A stretch of 64,000 bases of DNA, taken from the NCBI GenBank assembly GCA_031262405.1, contig JAISHS010000025.1, positions 1 through 64,000 of the forward strand, written 5' to 3'. Shown here in pieces: positions 28,012 to 36,455 of the stretch (its first letter is position 1; every line of letters begins with the position of its first letter). The position numbers were made by a program, and so were the translations under genes. The notes below the pieces were generated by a model. It was not told the origin of the DNA. It was given only the letters and a program-made list of their open reading frames with translations, and did not search any database. The DNA is from Oscillospiraceae bacterium (lineage in GTDB: Bacteria > Bacillota > Clostridia > Oscillospirales > Oscillospiraceae).

Positions 28012-28039
28012 TATCTGTTATCTCTTATCTGCTATCTGC
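28012..28039 (+). repeat. TATCTNN heptamer array
   Basis: TATCTGT TATCTCT TATCTGC TATCTGC in perfect phase, upstream of the kinase gene. Confidence 0.75.
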
Positions 28040-28070
28040 ATTTTCCCTTTCGTAAAAGGAGATCGACATC

Positions 28071-29150
28071 ATGGATTCAATACTCTCGCTTAGCGCCGTT
28101 TTCGAGCCTGTTCGTCAGCCCATTATAGTAACAGGCGAGGGCAAGGTCATCTTTGCCAACATCGCTGCGCTGGGCGCCTTCGGAAAAGACGTTACAGAGA
28201 CCCCACCGGATCAGCTTTTCCCTCCCGAAATGCTCTCCAACACAGCCGAAAGGCTCATGTGCTCGGTGGAGCTTCTCGGGAAGAGGGCAAAGGTATTGGC
28301 AATCCGCCGCGGCTCAAACAGAATATTCTATCTTGATCCCGAGCCGGACGAGGCCGCCTCCGGAATCATGATCACGAGCCATATGTCCAGCTATCTGCGA
28401 AACTGCGTAACCGGACTTAAAATCGCCGCTGACCGCTGTTTCAGCCAGCTCGAGACCGGCGGCGCGCCCGATCCTCGCCTGGTCTCCATTCTCTACCACT
28501 ACTATTACCGTCTCGCGCGCTCGATAACCCAAATTGACAGCGCCGACAAGCTCTGCCGAAGGGAGTTCTCCTTCCGTCCCGCTCCTATGGACCTCTCGGA
28601 GGTCTGCCAAACCTTTATCGAAACCCTCTCCTCCCTAACGTCAGATCGCGGCGTCAAGATAAATTTCACGGCGGAGCCGGGCAGACTCATAGCCTTCGCC
28701 GACAGCTCTTTAGTTGAGATGCTGCTTCTGAATCTCTTCTCAAACTGCCTGAAAAACTGCTCCCCCGGCGATGAAATCTCCCTAGACCTCAGCCGCGACC
28801 CGGGCAAAATCGCCCTCTCTCTGGGCGACACCGGTCAGGGCATCCCCGAAAATGAGCTCTCTGAAATCTTCTCCCTGCCCACGAACAACTCTGTTTTCCT
28901 GCACGAGGGAATCGGACTGGGGCTCTTTATCTCCCACGAGATCGTCCGTCTGCACGGCGGCACCCTCCTAATCGAGAGCCGCGAGGGCGAGGGCGTCCAC
29001 ATCCGCGTGCTCCTGCCGACCGGCGACGAGTCAACGGGCGTACTCAACTCCCCCCGCGCTGAATACTCAACCGGCGGAATGTCCCTTTTCCTCACGGGAC
29101 TTGCCGACGCTATCCCCAGCAGCCACTACGGTCTCAAATTTGAAGATTAA
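28071..29150 (+). CDS. Sensor histidine kinase-like protein with degenerate H-box
   Basis: PAS-like N-terminus; N box LLLNLFSNCLKN, G1 DTGQGIP, G2 GIGLGLFI; H-box-equivalent MSSYLRNCVTGL lacks His. Confidence 0.82.
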   Translation: MDSILSLSAVFEPVRQPIIVTGEGKVIFANIAALGAFGKDVTETPPDQLFPPEMLSNTAERLMCSVELLGKRAKVLAIRRGSNRIFYLDPEPDEAASGIMITSHMSSYLRNCVTGLKIAADRCFSQLETGGAPDPRLVSILYHYYYRLARSITQIDSADKLCRREFSFRPAPMDLSEVCQTFIETLSSLTSDRGVKINFTAEPGRLIAFADSSLVEMLLLNLFSNCLKNCSPGDEISLDLSRDPGKIALSLGDTGQGIPENELSEIFSLPTNNSVFLHEGIGLGLFISHEIVRLHGGTLLIESREGEGVHIRVLLPTGDESTGVLNSPRAEYSTGGMSLFLTGLADAIPSSHYGLKFED

Positions 29151-29198
29151 TCACTAAACTCGCGTTTAATATTTTCCTATTTTGTCTGATTTTTACTA

Positions 29199-29227
29199 TT
29201 GACAAAACGCACTATATATAATAGTAT
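29199..29227 (+). promoter_or_regulatory. SigmaA-type promoter for the T-box leader
   Basis: TTGACA-17 nt-TAGTAT (an overlapping TATAAT is also present). Confidence 0.65.
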
Positions 29228-29243
29228 GTCACTCAATACAGCA

Positions 29244-29527
29244 AAAAGCTGTGATGAGGAACAAGTAACCCCCCTATAAAATCGCTCAGAGAGTTGCCGG
29301 TCGGTGAGAGGCGCGCGGAAAACGGGATCGGCGAATACATCCTCTAGCTTCGCACCGAACGGCAAAATGGCTCAGTAGGCTGCGGCGGGTGCGCCCGTTA
29401 AAGCGTCGGGGTCATTGCACATCGCTTTTCGCGACGGAAGTGACCTATTAAGGCAGTCGGCGCGAGTCGGCTGTAAACCAAGGTGGTACAGCGAGTTTTC
29501 GCCCTTCGGATTTTCCGAAGGGTTTTT
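29244..29527 (+). ncRNA. T-box leader, predicted specifier UAC (Tyr)
   Basis: Stem I base GAGGA/UCCUC, AGUA loop-E-like motif opposite GAAUACA, AGAGAGUUGCCGGUCGGUGAGAG, antiterminator AAGG-UGGUACA-GCGA-GUUU-UCGC-CCUU, terminator CCCTTCGG-ATTTT-CCGAAGGG-TTTTT. Confidence 0.9.
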
Positions 29528-29571
29528 CATTTTGCCCAAACCGCCAAATACTATTAGGAGGAACAAACACC

Positions 29572-31212
29572 ATGCCAATCACAGACTTTCTTGAGAGAAA
29601 CGCGAACGACTTTCCGGACGAGACCGCCCTCGTGGAAATCAACCCCGAGCACGAGCACACAGCCGGCTCAAGCTGGAAGGAATTCAGCCTCGTCGAGCTC
29701 AACTACAACGAGAACACCTACCGCCGCGAGATTTCATGGCGCGACTTCGACTGCCGCGCAAACCGCTTTGCCCATCTTCTCATGGCAAACGGCGTCAGAC
29801 CCGGCGACAAAGTAGGAATCCTTCTGATGAACTGCCTCGAGTGGCTGCCCATCTACTTCGGCGTCCTCAAATCCGGCGCGCTCGCCGTACCTCTCAATTA
29901 CCGATACACCGCCGACGAAATCGCTTACTGCTTAGACCTCGCCGACTGCTCGCTGCTAATCTTCGGCAACGAATTTCTCGAGCGCGTCGAAGCCAAAAAA
30001 GACTCTCTCCCCAAGCTTCGCAAGCTCTACTATGTCGGAGCCTCCTGCCCGGACTGGGCGGAGAGCTACTACCAGTTCATGAGCTACTGCTCCAGCCGCA
30101 AGCCCCCGATCGAATTCACCGACGACGACTTCGCCGCCATCTATTTCTCCTCCGGCACAACGGGCTTCCCGAAGGCGATACTGCACAAGCACCGCAGCCT
30201 CACACACGCCGCCCTGTGCGAGCAAAACCACCACGGTCAAAAGCGCGGCGACTGCTTCCTGTGTATGCCGCCCCTGTACCACACCGGCGCGAAAATGCAC
30301 TGGTTCGGCTCACTCGTCTCCGGTAGCCTCGGCGTACTCCTGCGCGGAATCAGCCCCAAGTGGATACTCGAGACCGCCGCAAGCGAGCGCGCGACAAATG
30401 TCTGGCTCCTCGTACCTTGGGCACAGGACATCCTCGACGCCCTCGACCGCGGCGACGTAAAGCTCGCCGATTACGATCTCTCCGCCTGGCGGCTCATGCA
30501 CATCGGCGCGCAGCCCGTACCCCCCGCCCTCATTAAGCGCTGGATGGAATACTTCCCCCACCACCAATACGACACCAATTACGGTCTCTCCGAATCCATA
30601 GGCCCCGGCTGCGTCCACCTCGGCGTAGAGAATATACACAAAGTCGGCGCAATCGGCATCCCCGGCTTCGGCTGGGAGTGCCGCATAGTCGACGAGAAAA
30701 AGCAGCTCGTCTCCCCCGGCGCCGTCGGCGAGCTCGCCGTGCGCGGCCCCGGCGTCATGACGGAATACTACCACAACGAGCAGGCGACGCTCGAGTCCCT
30801 CTCGCCGGACGGCTGGCTCTGGACCGGCGACATGGCGCGCCAGGATGAAGACGGCTTCATCTGGCTCGTCGACCGCAAAAAGGACGTCATAATCACCGGC
30901 GGCGAGAACCTCTACCCCGTCCAGATCGAAGATTTTCTACGCGGCAACGACAAGATAAAAGACGTCGCCGTAATAGGCCGCGCCCACCCGCGCCTCGGCG
31001 AAATCGCCTGCGCGATAATCGAGCTCAAACCCGGCGCCACCTCCTCAGTCGAGGAGATGAACGCCTTCTGCCATGACCTGCCGCGCTACAAGCGCCCGCG
31101 CGAAATCATCTTCGACACTATCCCGCGCAACCCGACCGGCAAAATCGAAAAGCCCGCCCTGCGCAAAAAATACGGCAGCGTGGACCTGGTCTCCCAGCAG
31201 ACCGGCGCCTAG
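29572..31212 (+). CDS. AMP-forming acyl-CoA synthetase/ligase (ANL superfamily)
   Basis: YFSSGTTGFPKAILHKH, YGLSESIG, WLWTGDMARQDEDGFIWLVDRKKDVIITGGENLYPVQIED, NPTGKIEK. Confidence 0.93.
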   Translation: MPITDFLERNANDFPDETALVEINPEHEHTAGSSWKEFSLVELNYNENTYRREISWRDFDCRANRFAHLLMANGVRPGDKVGILLMNCLEWLPIYFGVLKSGALAVPLNYRYTADEIAYCLDLADCSLLIFGNEFLERVEAKKDSLPKLRKLYYVGASCPDWAESYYQFMSYCSSRKPPIEFTDDDFAAIYFSSGTTGFPKAILHKHRSLTHAALCEQNHHGQKRGDCFLCMPPLYHTGAKMHWFGSLVSGSLGVLLRGISPKWILETAASERATNVWLLVPWAQDILDALDRGDVKLADYDLSAWRLMHIGAQPVPPALIKRWMEYFPHHQYDTNYGLSESIGPGCVHLGVENIHKVGAIGIPGFGWECRIVDEKKQLVSPGAVGELAVRGPGVMTEYYHNEQATLESLSPDGWLWTGDMARQDEDGFIWLVDRKKDVIITGGENLYPVQIEDFLRGNDKIKDVAVIGRAHPRLGEIACAIIELKPGATSSVEEMNAFCHDLPRYKRPREIIFDTIPRNPTGKIEKPALRKKYGSVDLVSQQTGA

Positions 31213-31237
31213 CAAATCTCGAAATCCCATATATTAA

Positions 31238-31272
31238 AACAAAAGCGTCGCCCTCGGCGCTTTTGTTTTTTA
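31238..31272 (+). terminator. Rho-independent terminator after the acyl-CoA ligase gene
   Basis: AACAAAAGCG...CGCTTTTGTT followed by TTTTTT. Confidence 0.8.
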
Positions 31273-31531
31273 TTATGTTAACTCTTCAGTAAAATAACTC
31301 TCTTTTTTACAAAAACTTCATACCGTATTAAATTTCAGCCTATAAACACTTCTTTCGTGCGGTTAAATACTATAAAAACATCATACTATAGCTTTTAAGC
31401 AAAATTATTGCGAAAAACTTTTTTCAAAATACATCATTCCGGCTGAATTGAATGAATAAACCCTCTATGTTAAAATTAACTATTAAAATATTATGTATAC
31501 TAACAATATTTAACATGAGAGGTAACGAAAA

Positions 31532-34500
31532 ATGAGAAAAGAACTTTCAAAAGTCCTGTCCATGCTCCTCGCCGTCTGCATGGTCCTCGGCCTTTTTGCC
31601 ATCGCCCCTGTATCAGCAGACGCTGCGGAGGCTGAAGTTGAGGAAGTTGAGGATGCGCCCACCATTACCTACATATCTCCAGATCACGAAAATTGGACAT
31701 CCCTAAAAGAAAAGGTTAATCCGAACCTTGGCCTAGATTTAGTTTTAACTTTTTCTGAGCCTATGGATACCGCTATTGGGAATGCTCGTTTAAGAAAGTT
31801 TAATGATGATAGATATATAGTTCCAACTACTACTAGTTGGACTGACGATAACAGGAAGTTGACGATATCTGTTGCGGCGAATGCTGAATATTTCACGTAT
31901 GATACGCAATATGAGTTTTTTGCTCCCAAGGGTAGTCTAACGGATGCTAGTAAATTTCATACTCCTATCGCTTCAAATTCGTTAGATGAAAATCTCCGCT
32001 TCACCTTCACCACCATTGACGCGCCTAAGGTGCAAATCTGGTGGAATGAAACCGATTCCTCCGTTTCCACCGATTATGTTCCCGGTCAGAGGGCAACCCT
32101 GCCTAATGTTGTGCTATATAAAGATTTAGGCGGCACTACCGGTTGGTGCGACGCTGGTACTGATACAATTCTTGATCAAGCCGATCTCTCCGATAGAAAT
32201 GATCATACCGGCTGGACGCTCAACTGGACAGGCACCACGCAGGCAGGAGCCGCCTATAACTCTTCCGACGCTCCCGTCCTCGCTGGCAACTACGCAGTCA
32301 CCGCCACATATGATTACGGCGGATATGACATCACCGGCGAAGCGAATTACACCATCACTGACACCACCTACCCGACCATTGACTTTCCGCTACCCACCGC
32401 CAAATACGGCCCGGAGGACGCAGATAAATACGTTCCGAACGATGCTCTCACCGGCATCGTCGGCAAAGTCGACAGCACCAAACCTCTCATTCTTACCTAT
32501 AATTTCTCCGAGCCAATGCGCGCGGCTATCGGCAACGCAACTCTTAAAACTGGCGGCGTAGCCGTTCCAAACACTGACAAATCCGTCTACTCTCATGCGT
32601 GGAGTAATGGCGGCAAAACTCTTACAATCACGGTCAATGCCAATGCTCTCTTGCCGGGCACGGATTACGTCTTCTATGGCACCGACAACCCAATTCGCGA
32701 CCGGAACGGTCTCGCGCTGAGTGCGGATTCGACAGGTACTAACATTGACTTCTCCTTCTCCTTCACCACCGCAGCGGACACAACCCAACCGCAGCTGAAT
32801 AGTTTCCTCCTCCCTGGCGATGATGAAGAATTCGGTGTGAATCCGGGTCAAGACTTCACTATTACAGGTGACGTCTGGGTGGACCGGGAATTTCCTATCA
32901 CGGTTGTGTTTGACGAGCCGATGAAGAAGAACAGCTTCAAGGCTTCTCTCACCCCCGTTGACGCTGCCGGTGTATCGCTGCCGGACAGAGAAGTGCTCTC
33001 GGCAACCCAAAGCCAGTGGAGTGCGGACGGCACTACCCTGTCTTTCTCGCTCCCGTCCAATATGTCCTACGGTACGCGCTATAAGATGGTTTTAACCGGA
33101 AGCAGCGCAAAGCTCGAAGACCTCGCCGGTAACGAATTCTATTTCGGTTCCGATTTCGCCCTCTATTTCACGACCCAATCCGCCCCGCAAACCAGCGATG
33201 AACAGCTCATCTTAGAAGAAGATGGTCTCTATCTGGTAAAAGATGATGGTACCACTCGGATTTCGAGGAAACTTGTGCCGGAAGTAAATCTTAACGGATT
33301 GTACAATGGCTTCCAGAGCGGTACATATACTTTTGACGGAAGCACTCTCACGCTCAACAACGTGGTATACTATTCGACTACCGACATTGCGCTGATAATT
33401 CAAACAGGCGATGACGTAAAAATCAATATCACTGGAGCAAACAGCTTTATCTCGAACAAAAAGAATGCCACTTCTGACTCCGTCGGTATTTACTCTTTCA
33501 GTAGTCTTACGATTGAAGCAGCCAATGGAACCGCCACGCTCTATGCTAAGGGCGGTGTTAACACGACGGCTAGAAACTTCGGCGTATTTATGTATCAGGG
33601 TTTGCTGACGATTAACAGCGGCAATCTGATCGCCGAAGGCCGTAATGGTGGAGACGCTAGTCGCGGAATAAACGGAAACAAAATAACAGTTAACGGCGGC
33701 TCATTGACTGCAAAGGGTTTCGATGGTGCCGTAGTCTTTAACAATAAAGAATTCGTCGCTCCAACGTGGAACTATGAGTATTCATATGGCGATCTCGATG
33801 AGGATGAAGTCCTAACTTACATTGTCAGCAAACCTGATTCTGCTGGAAAAATGGTTCCTCAAGACGCTCTTCAAGAATCCGCAGCGGCTATCGAAAAGAC
33901 AAACTTTGTAAATAACCAATACGCCTACATCGCCGTCCTGCCGGAGATAACAACCAAAACTCTCGCCCCGATGACAGCCGGAACAGCCAATACATATGGC
34001 CTTAGTGCAAAAGGCGTCCAACCGGTAACGTGGGATTTGACCGATATTGACTGGGACGAAGAAAGCATTTCGCCCAACGCTAATACTAATAATATTGATA
34101 TCAACATCACTCAAGCTGGTGTAATCACCGTTGGTAAAGATACCCCCTACGGCACTTACACCTTCATCGTCACCCTCACCGACTCCGTCGGTAAACACAA
34201 CGTGCGCTACACGCTGGTAGTCGAACCGTTGGAAAAAATCGTAACTGCAAATTTCAATTCTTCTCAACATAAAAACATCCCCAATTCAACAGCCTTCGGC
34301 CATGTATACGGTGATGCGACCCAAACATCTTTCCATCCAATTATGGTTTTGTGGGAATCCTACGACCTAAAAACTGAAATTGAAAGAATTAAATGGAATG
34401 ACTCCTTCGATCCTGCTATTTGGTCTCTCAGTTGGACCGGCGAGACTGACGACGGCAATGAATACGACAGCAGTGTCACTCCTACAGACCCCGGCGTCTA

Positions 34501-36367
34501 TCATGCAGTAGTAACCTATGACGACAGTATAATTCTTTCTGTCTCCGAGCCTTCCCCTGCCTATACAATCGCCCCCAAAACCCTCACTTGGGCGACGAAC
34601 GGCAAGGTTTTTGACAAAGACTACGACGGAACGACAGCCTCGACAATCGACTCCAATAATCTGCCCAGCCTTGTGGGGATTATAACCGACGACACGGTGG
34701 CAGTGGACATTTCTGCTGCGACTGCGCCCTTTCCGAATTCAGGAGCTTTACCACAGTTGCGATACCTAAATGGCGTCGGCTTCGGAATCACGGGTGCGCA
34801 CGCTTGGAAATACACCATCTCAACTCAGCCCAGACTGACAGGCAAGATTAACCCCGCCGAAATCACCTTCCCCGATGCTATTGAAGATACCTACCTCAAT
34901 GGTCTGTTTGCCGAGTTTTCCACTACAGATCCGGATACGTATAGAACGATAAGAGAGCAGCTTCAGAACCTTGCACAAGCGGCAATCGGCGTACAAACGG
35001 GTACTGAACCCGACCAATACGAGAGCGTGGCCGGCGAATATAACTGGTATGTCTACGACGACGATCTGGAAGAATATCGTAAGGTCAATTCCGTTCAAGA
35101 TCAAAACGACCTTGCGCTGGGCACTCACACGCTTTACATCGGATTCACCACCAGTAACACGAACTACGAATCTCCTCAATACTATGGCCCCGTTACCGTC
35201 ATAGTCACAAACAACACCATCACGGGCACTGTCAGAGACAAAGAATATAACGGCACCAGCACCTTTACTTTCAGCAGCTTGGTTGTCAAAAATTCATTGG
35301 ATGTAACGATAGCAAATTACAATATTGATCCGATCGGCTTCTCCTTCCAGTGGTATGAGCTTGATGGGTCGCTTGTCAGCGGAAGTCCTAAGGACGTGGG
35401 TACCTATTATGTCCAAGTCACCTATAACAACGGGACGGACTACGCCTCCGCCATCATCGGCGACCCGACGGACCCCGACGAATGCTACACCATCACCGAA
35501 CCCGTCAATCCCCCTCCCCCCCCACCCGGCGGCGGTGGCGGCGGTGGCGGCGGCGGTGGCGGCGGTGGCGGCGGCGACCCCGTAGCCGAAGAGTTCACCG
35601 TTACCTTCAATTCAATGGGCGGCACTGCGGTTGCCAGCCAGACCGTTGACTCCGGCGAGACCGCAATCGAGCCGAGAGACCCGATCTATACCGGATATGC
35701 CTTCATCGGCTGGTTCACGGACGAGGACTGCACCGAGGAATATGACTTCGACGACGCAGTTACCGCCGACCTCACCCTCTACGCCGGCTGGGTAAAAGAG
35801 CCCGAAGCTTGGGACAACCCCTATACTGACGTCAAAGAGAGCGACTGGTTCTATAACGACGTCATGTTTGTAACCGTTGAAGACCTCATGAATGGCACCA
35901 CAGACACCCTCTTCTCCCCCTCTAGCACCACCACAAGGGCTATGGTAGCCACCATACTCTACCGTCTGGAAAATGAGCCTTCAGTTGCAGGATTAAGTAC
36001 CGATTTCACCGATTTATCGGCTGATTGGTACAGAAACGCCATAATCTGGGCAGATAACAGAGGAATTGTCAATGGCGTCTCATCCACCAAATTTGCTCCC
36101 GATTCCCCTGTCACAAGAGAGCAATTAGTAACGATTTTGTTCCGCTATTCGGTCTATAAAGGCTATAACACGAACCTTTCAGACAACTTAGCTGGTTACA
36201 CCGACGCCTCTCAAATCTCCTCCTATGCCCTCCCCGCCTTCAAATGGGCTGTCGCCACCGACCTCATAAACGGCCGCTCTGACACAACGCTTGTCCCCGG
36301 CGGCGAGACCCTCCGCAGAGAGCTTGCGGTAATCCTAACCCGCTTCGTTACCTACACAAATAGTTAG
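31532..36367 (+). CDS. Large secreted surface protein: Big_5-like Ig repeats, YDG-like domains, InlB-type B-repeat, Pro/Gly hinge, three C-terminal SLH domains
   Basis: Signal peptide MRKELSKVLSMLLAVCMVLGLFAIAPVSADA; repeated LTFSEPM..TTATLK-like motifs; TVTFNSMGGTAVASQTVDSGE...YAGW; NPYTDVKESDWFYNDVMFV SLH motifs. Confidence 0.9.
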   Translation: MRKELSKVLSMLLAVCMVLGLFAIAPVSADAAEAEVEEVEDAPTITYISPDHENWTSLKEKVNPNLGLDLVLTFSEPMDTAIGNARLRKFNDDRYIVPTTTSWTDDNRKLTISVAANAEYFTYDTQYEFFAPKGSLTDASKFHTPIASNSLDENLRFTFTTIDAPKVQIWWNETDSSVSTDYVPGQRATLPNVVLYKDLGGTTGWCDAGTDTILDQADLSDRNDHTGWTLNWTGTTQAGAAYNSSDAPVLAGNYAVTATYDYGGYDITGEANYTITDTTYPTIDFPLPTAKYGPEDADKYVPNDALTGIVGKVDSTKPLILTYNFSEPMRAAIGNATLKTGGVAVPNTDKSVYSHAWSNGGKTLTITVNANALLPGTDYVFYGTDNPIRDRNGLALSADSTGTNIDFSFSFTTAADTTQPQLNSFLLPGDDEEFGVNPGQDFTITGDVWVDREFPITVVFDEPMKKNSFKASLTPVDAAGVSLPDREVLSATQSQWSADGTTLSFSLPSNMSYGTRYKMVLTGSSAKLEDLAGNEFYFGSDFALYFTTQSAPQTSDEQLILEEDGLYLVKDDGTTRISRKLVPEVNLNGLYNGFQSGTYTFDGSTLTLNNVVYYSTTDIALIIQTGDDVKINITGANSFISNKKNATSDSVGIYSFSSLTIEAANGTATLYAKGGVNTTARNFGVFMYQGLLTINSGNLIAEGRNGGDASRGINGNKITVNGGSLTAKGFDGAVVFNNKEFVAPTWNYEYSYGDLDEDEVLTYIVSKPDSAGKMVPQDALQESAAAIEKTNFVNNQYAYIAVLPEITTKTLAPMTAGTANTYGLSAKGVQPVTWDLTDIDWDEESISPNANTNNIDINITQAGVITVGKDTPYGTYTFIVTLTDSVGKHNVRYTLVVEPLEKIVTANFNSSQHKNIPNSTAFGHVYGDATQTSFHPIMVLWESYDLKTEIERIKWNDSFDPAIWSLSWTGETDDGNEYDSSVTPTDPGVYHAVVTYDDSIILSVSEPSPAYTIAPKTLTWATNGKVFDKDYDGTTASTIDSNNLPSLVGIITDDTVAVDISAATAPFPNSGALPQLRYLNGVGFGITGAHAWKYTISTQPRLTGKINPAEITFPDAIEDTYLNGLFAEFSTTDPDTYRTIREQLQNLAQAAIGVQTGTEPDQYESVAGEYNWYVYDDDLEEYRKVNSVQDQNDLALGTHTLYIGFTTSNTNYESPQYYGPVTVIVTNNTITGTVRDKEYNGTSTFTFSSLVVKNSLDVTIANYNIDPIGFSFQWYELDGSLVSGSPKDVGTYYVQVTYNNGTDYASAIIGDPTDPDECYTITEPVNPPPPPPGGGGGGGGGGGGGGGGDPVAEEFTVTFNSMGGTAVASQTVDSGETAIEPRDPIYTGYAFIGWFTDEDCTEEYDFDDAVTADLTLYAGWVKEPEAWDNPYTDVKESDWFYNDVMFVTVEDLMNGTTDTLFSPSSTTTRAMVATILYRLENEPSVAGLSTDFTDLSADWYRNAIIWADNRGIVNGVSSTKFAPDSPVTREQLVTILFRYSVYKGYNTNLSDNLAGYTDASQISSYALPAFKWAVATDLINGRSDTTLVPGGETLRRELAVILTRFVTYTNS

Positions 36368-36401
36368 TATTAGGCGTTAAAACAACCTAAATCAGCACTT
36401 T

Positions 36402-36428
36402 GGGGCTGCGGATTAACTCCGCAGCCCC
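36402..36428. terminator. Bidirectional terminator between the convergent SLH gene and leuS
   Basis: GGGGCTGCGG-ATTAACT-CCGCAGCCCC. Confidence 0.75.
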
Positions 36429-36455
36429 ATTTATCATTATTTCAATATCTTCGCC

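Noticed and set aside
29244-29527. T-box leader considered as regulating a hidden amino-acid gene
   Set aside because: The only downstream ORF before the next terminator (31238-31272) is the acyl-CoA ligase.
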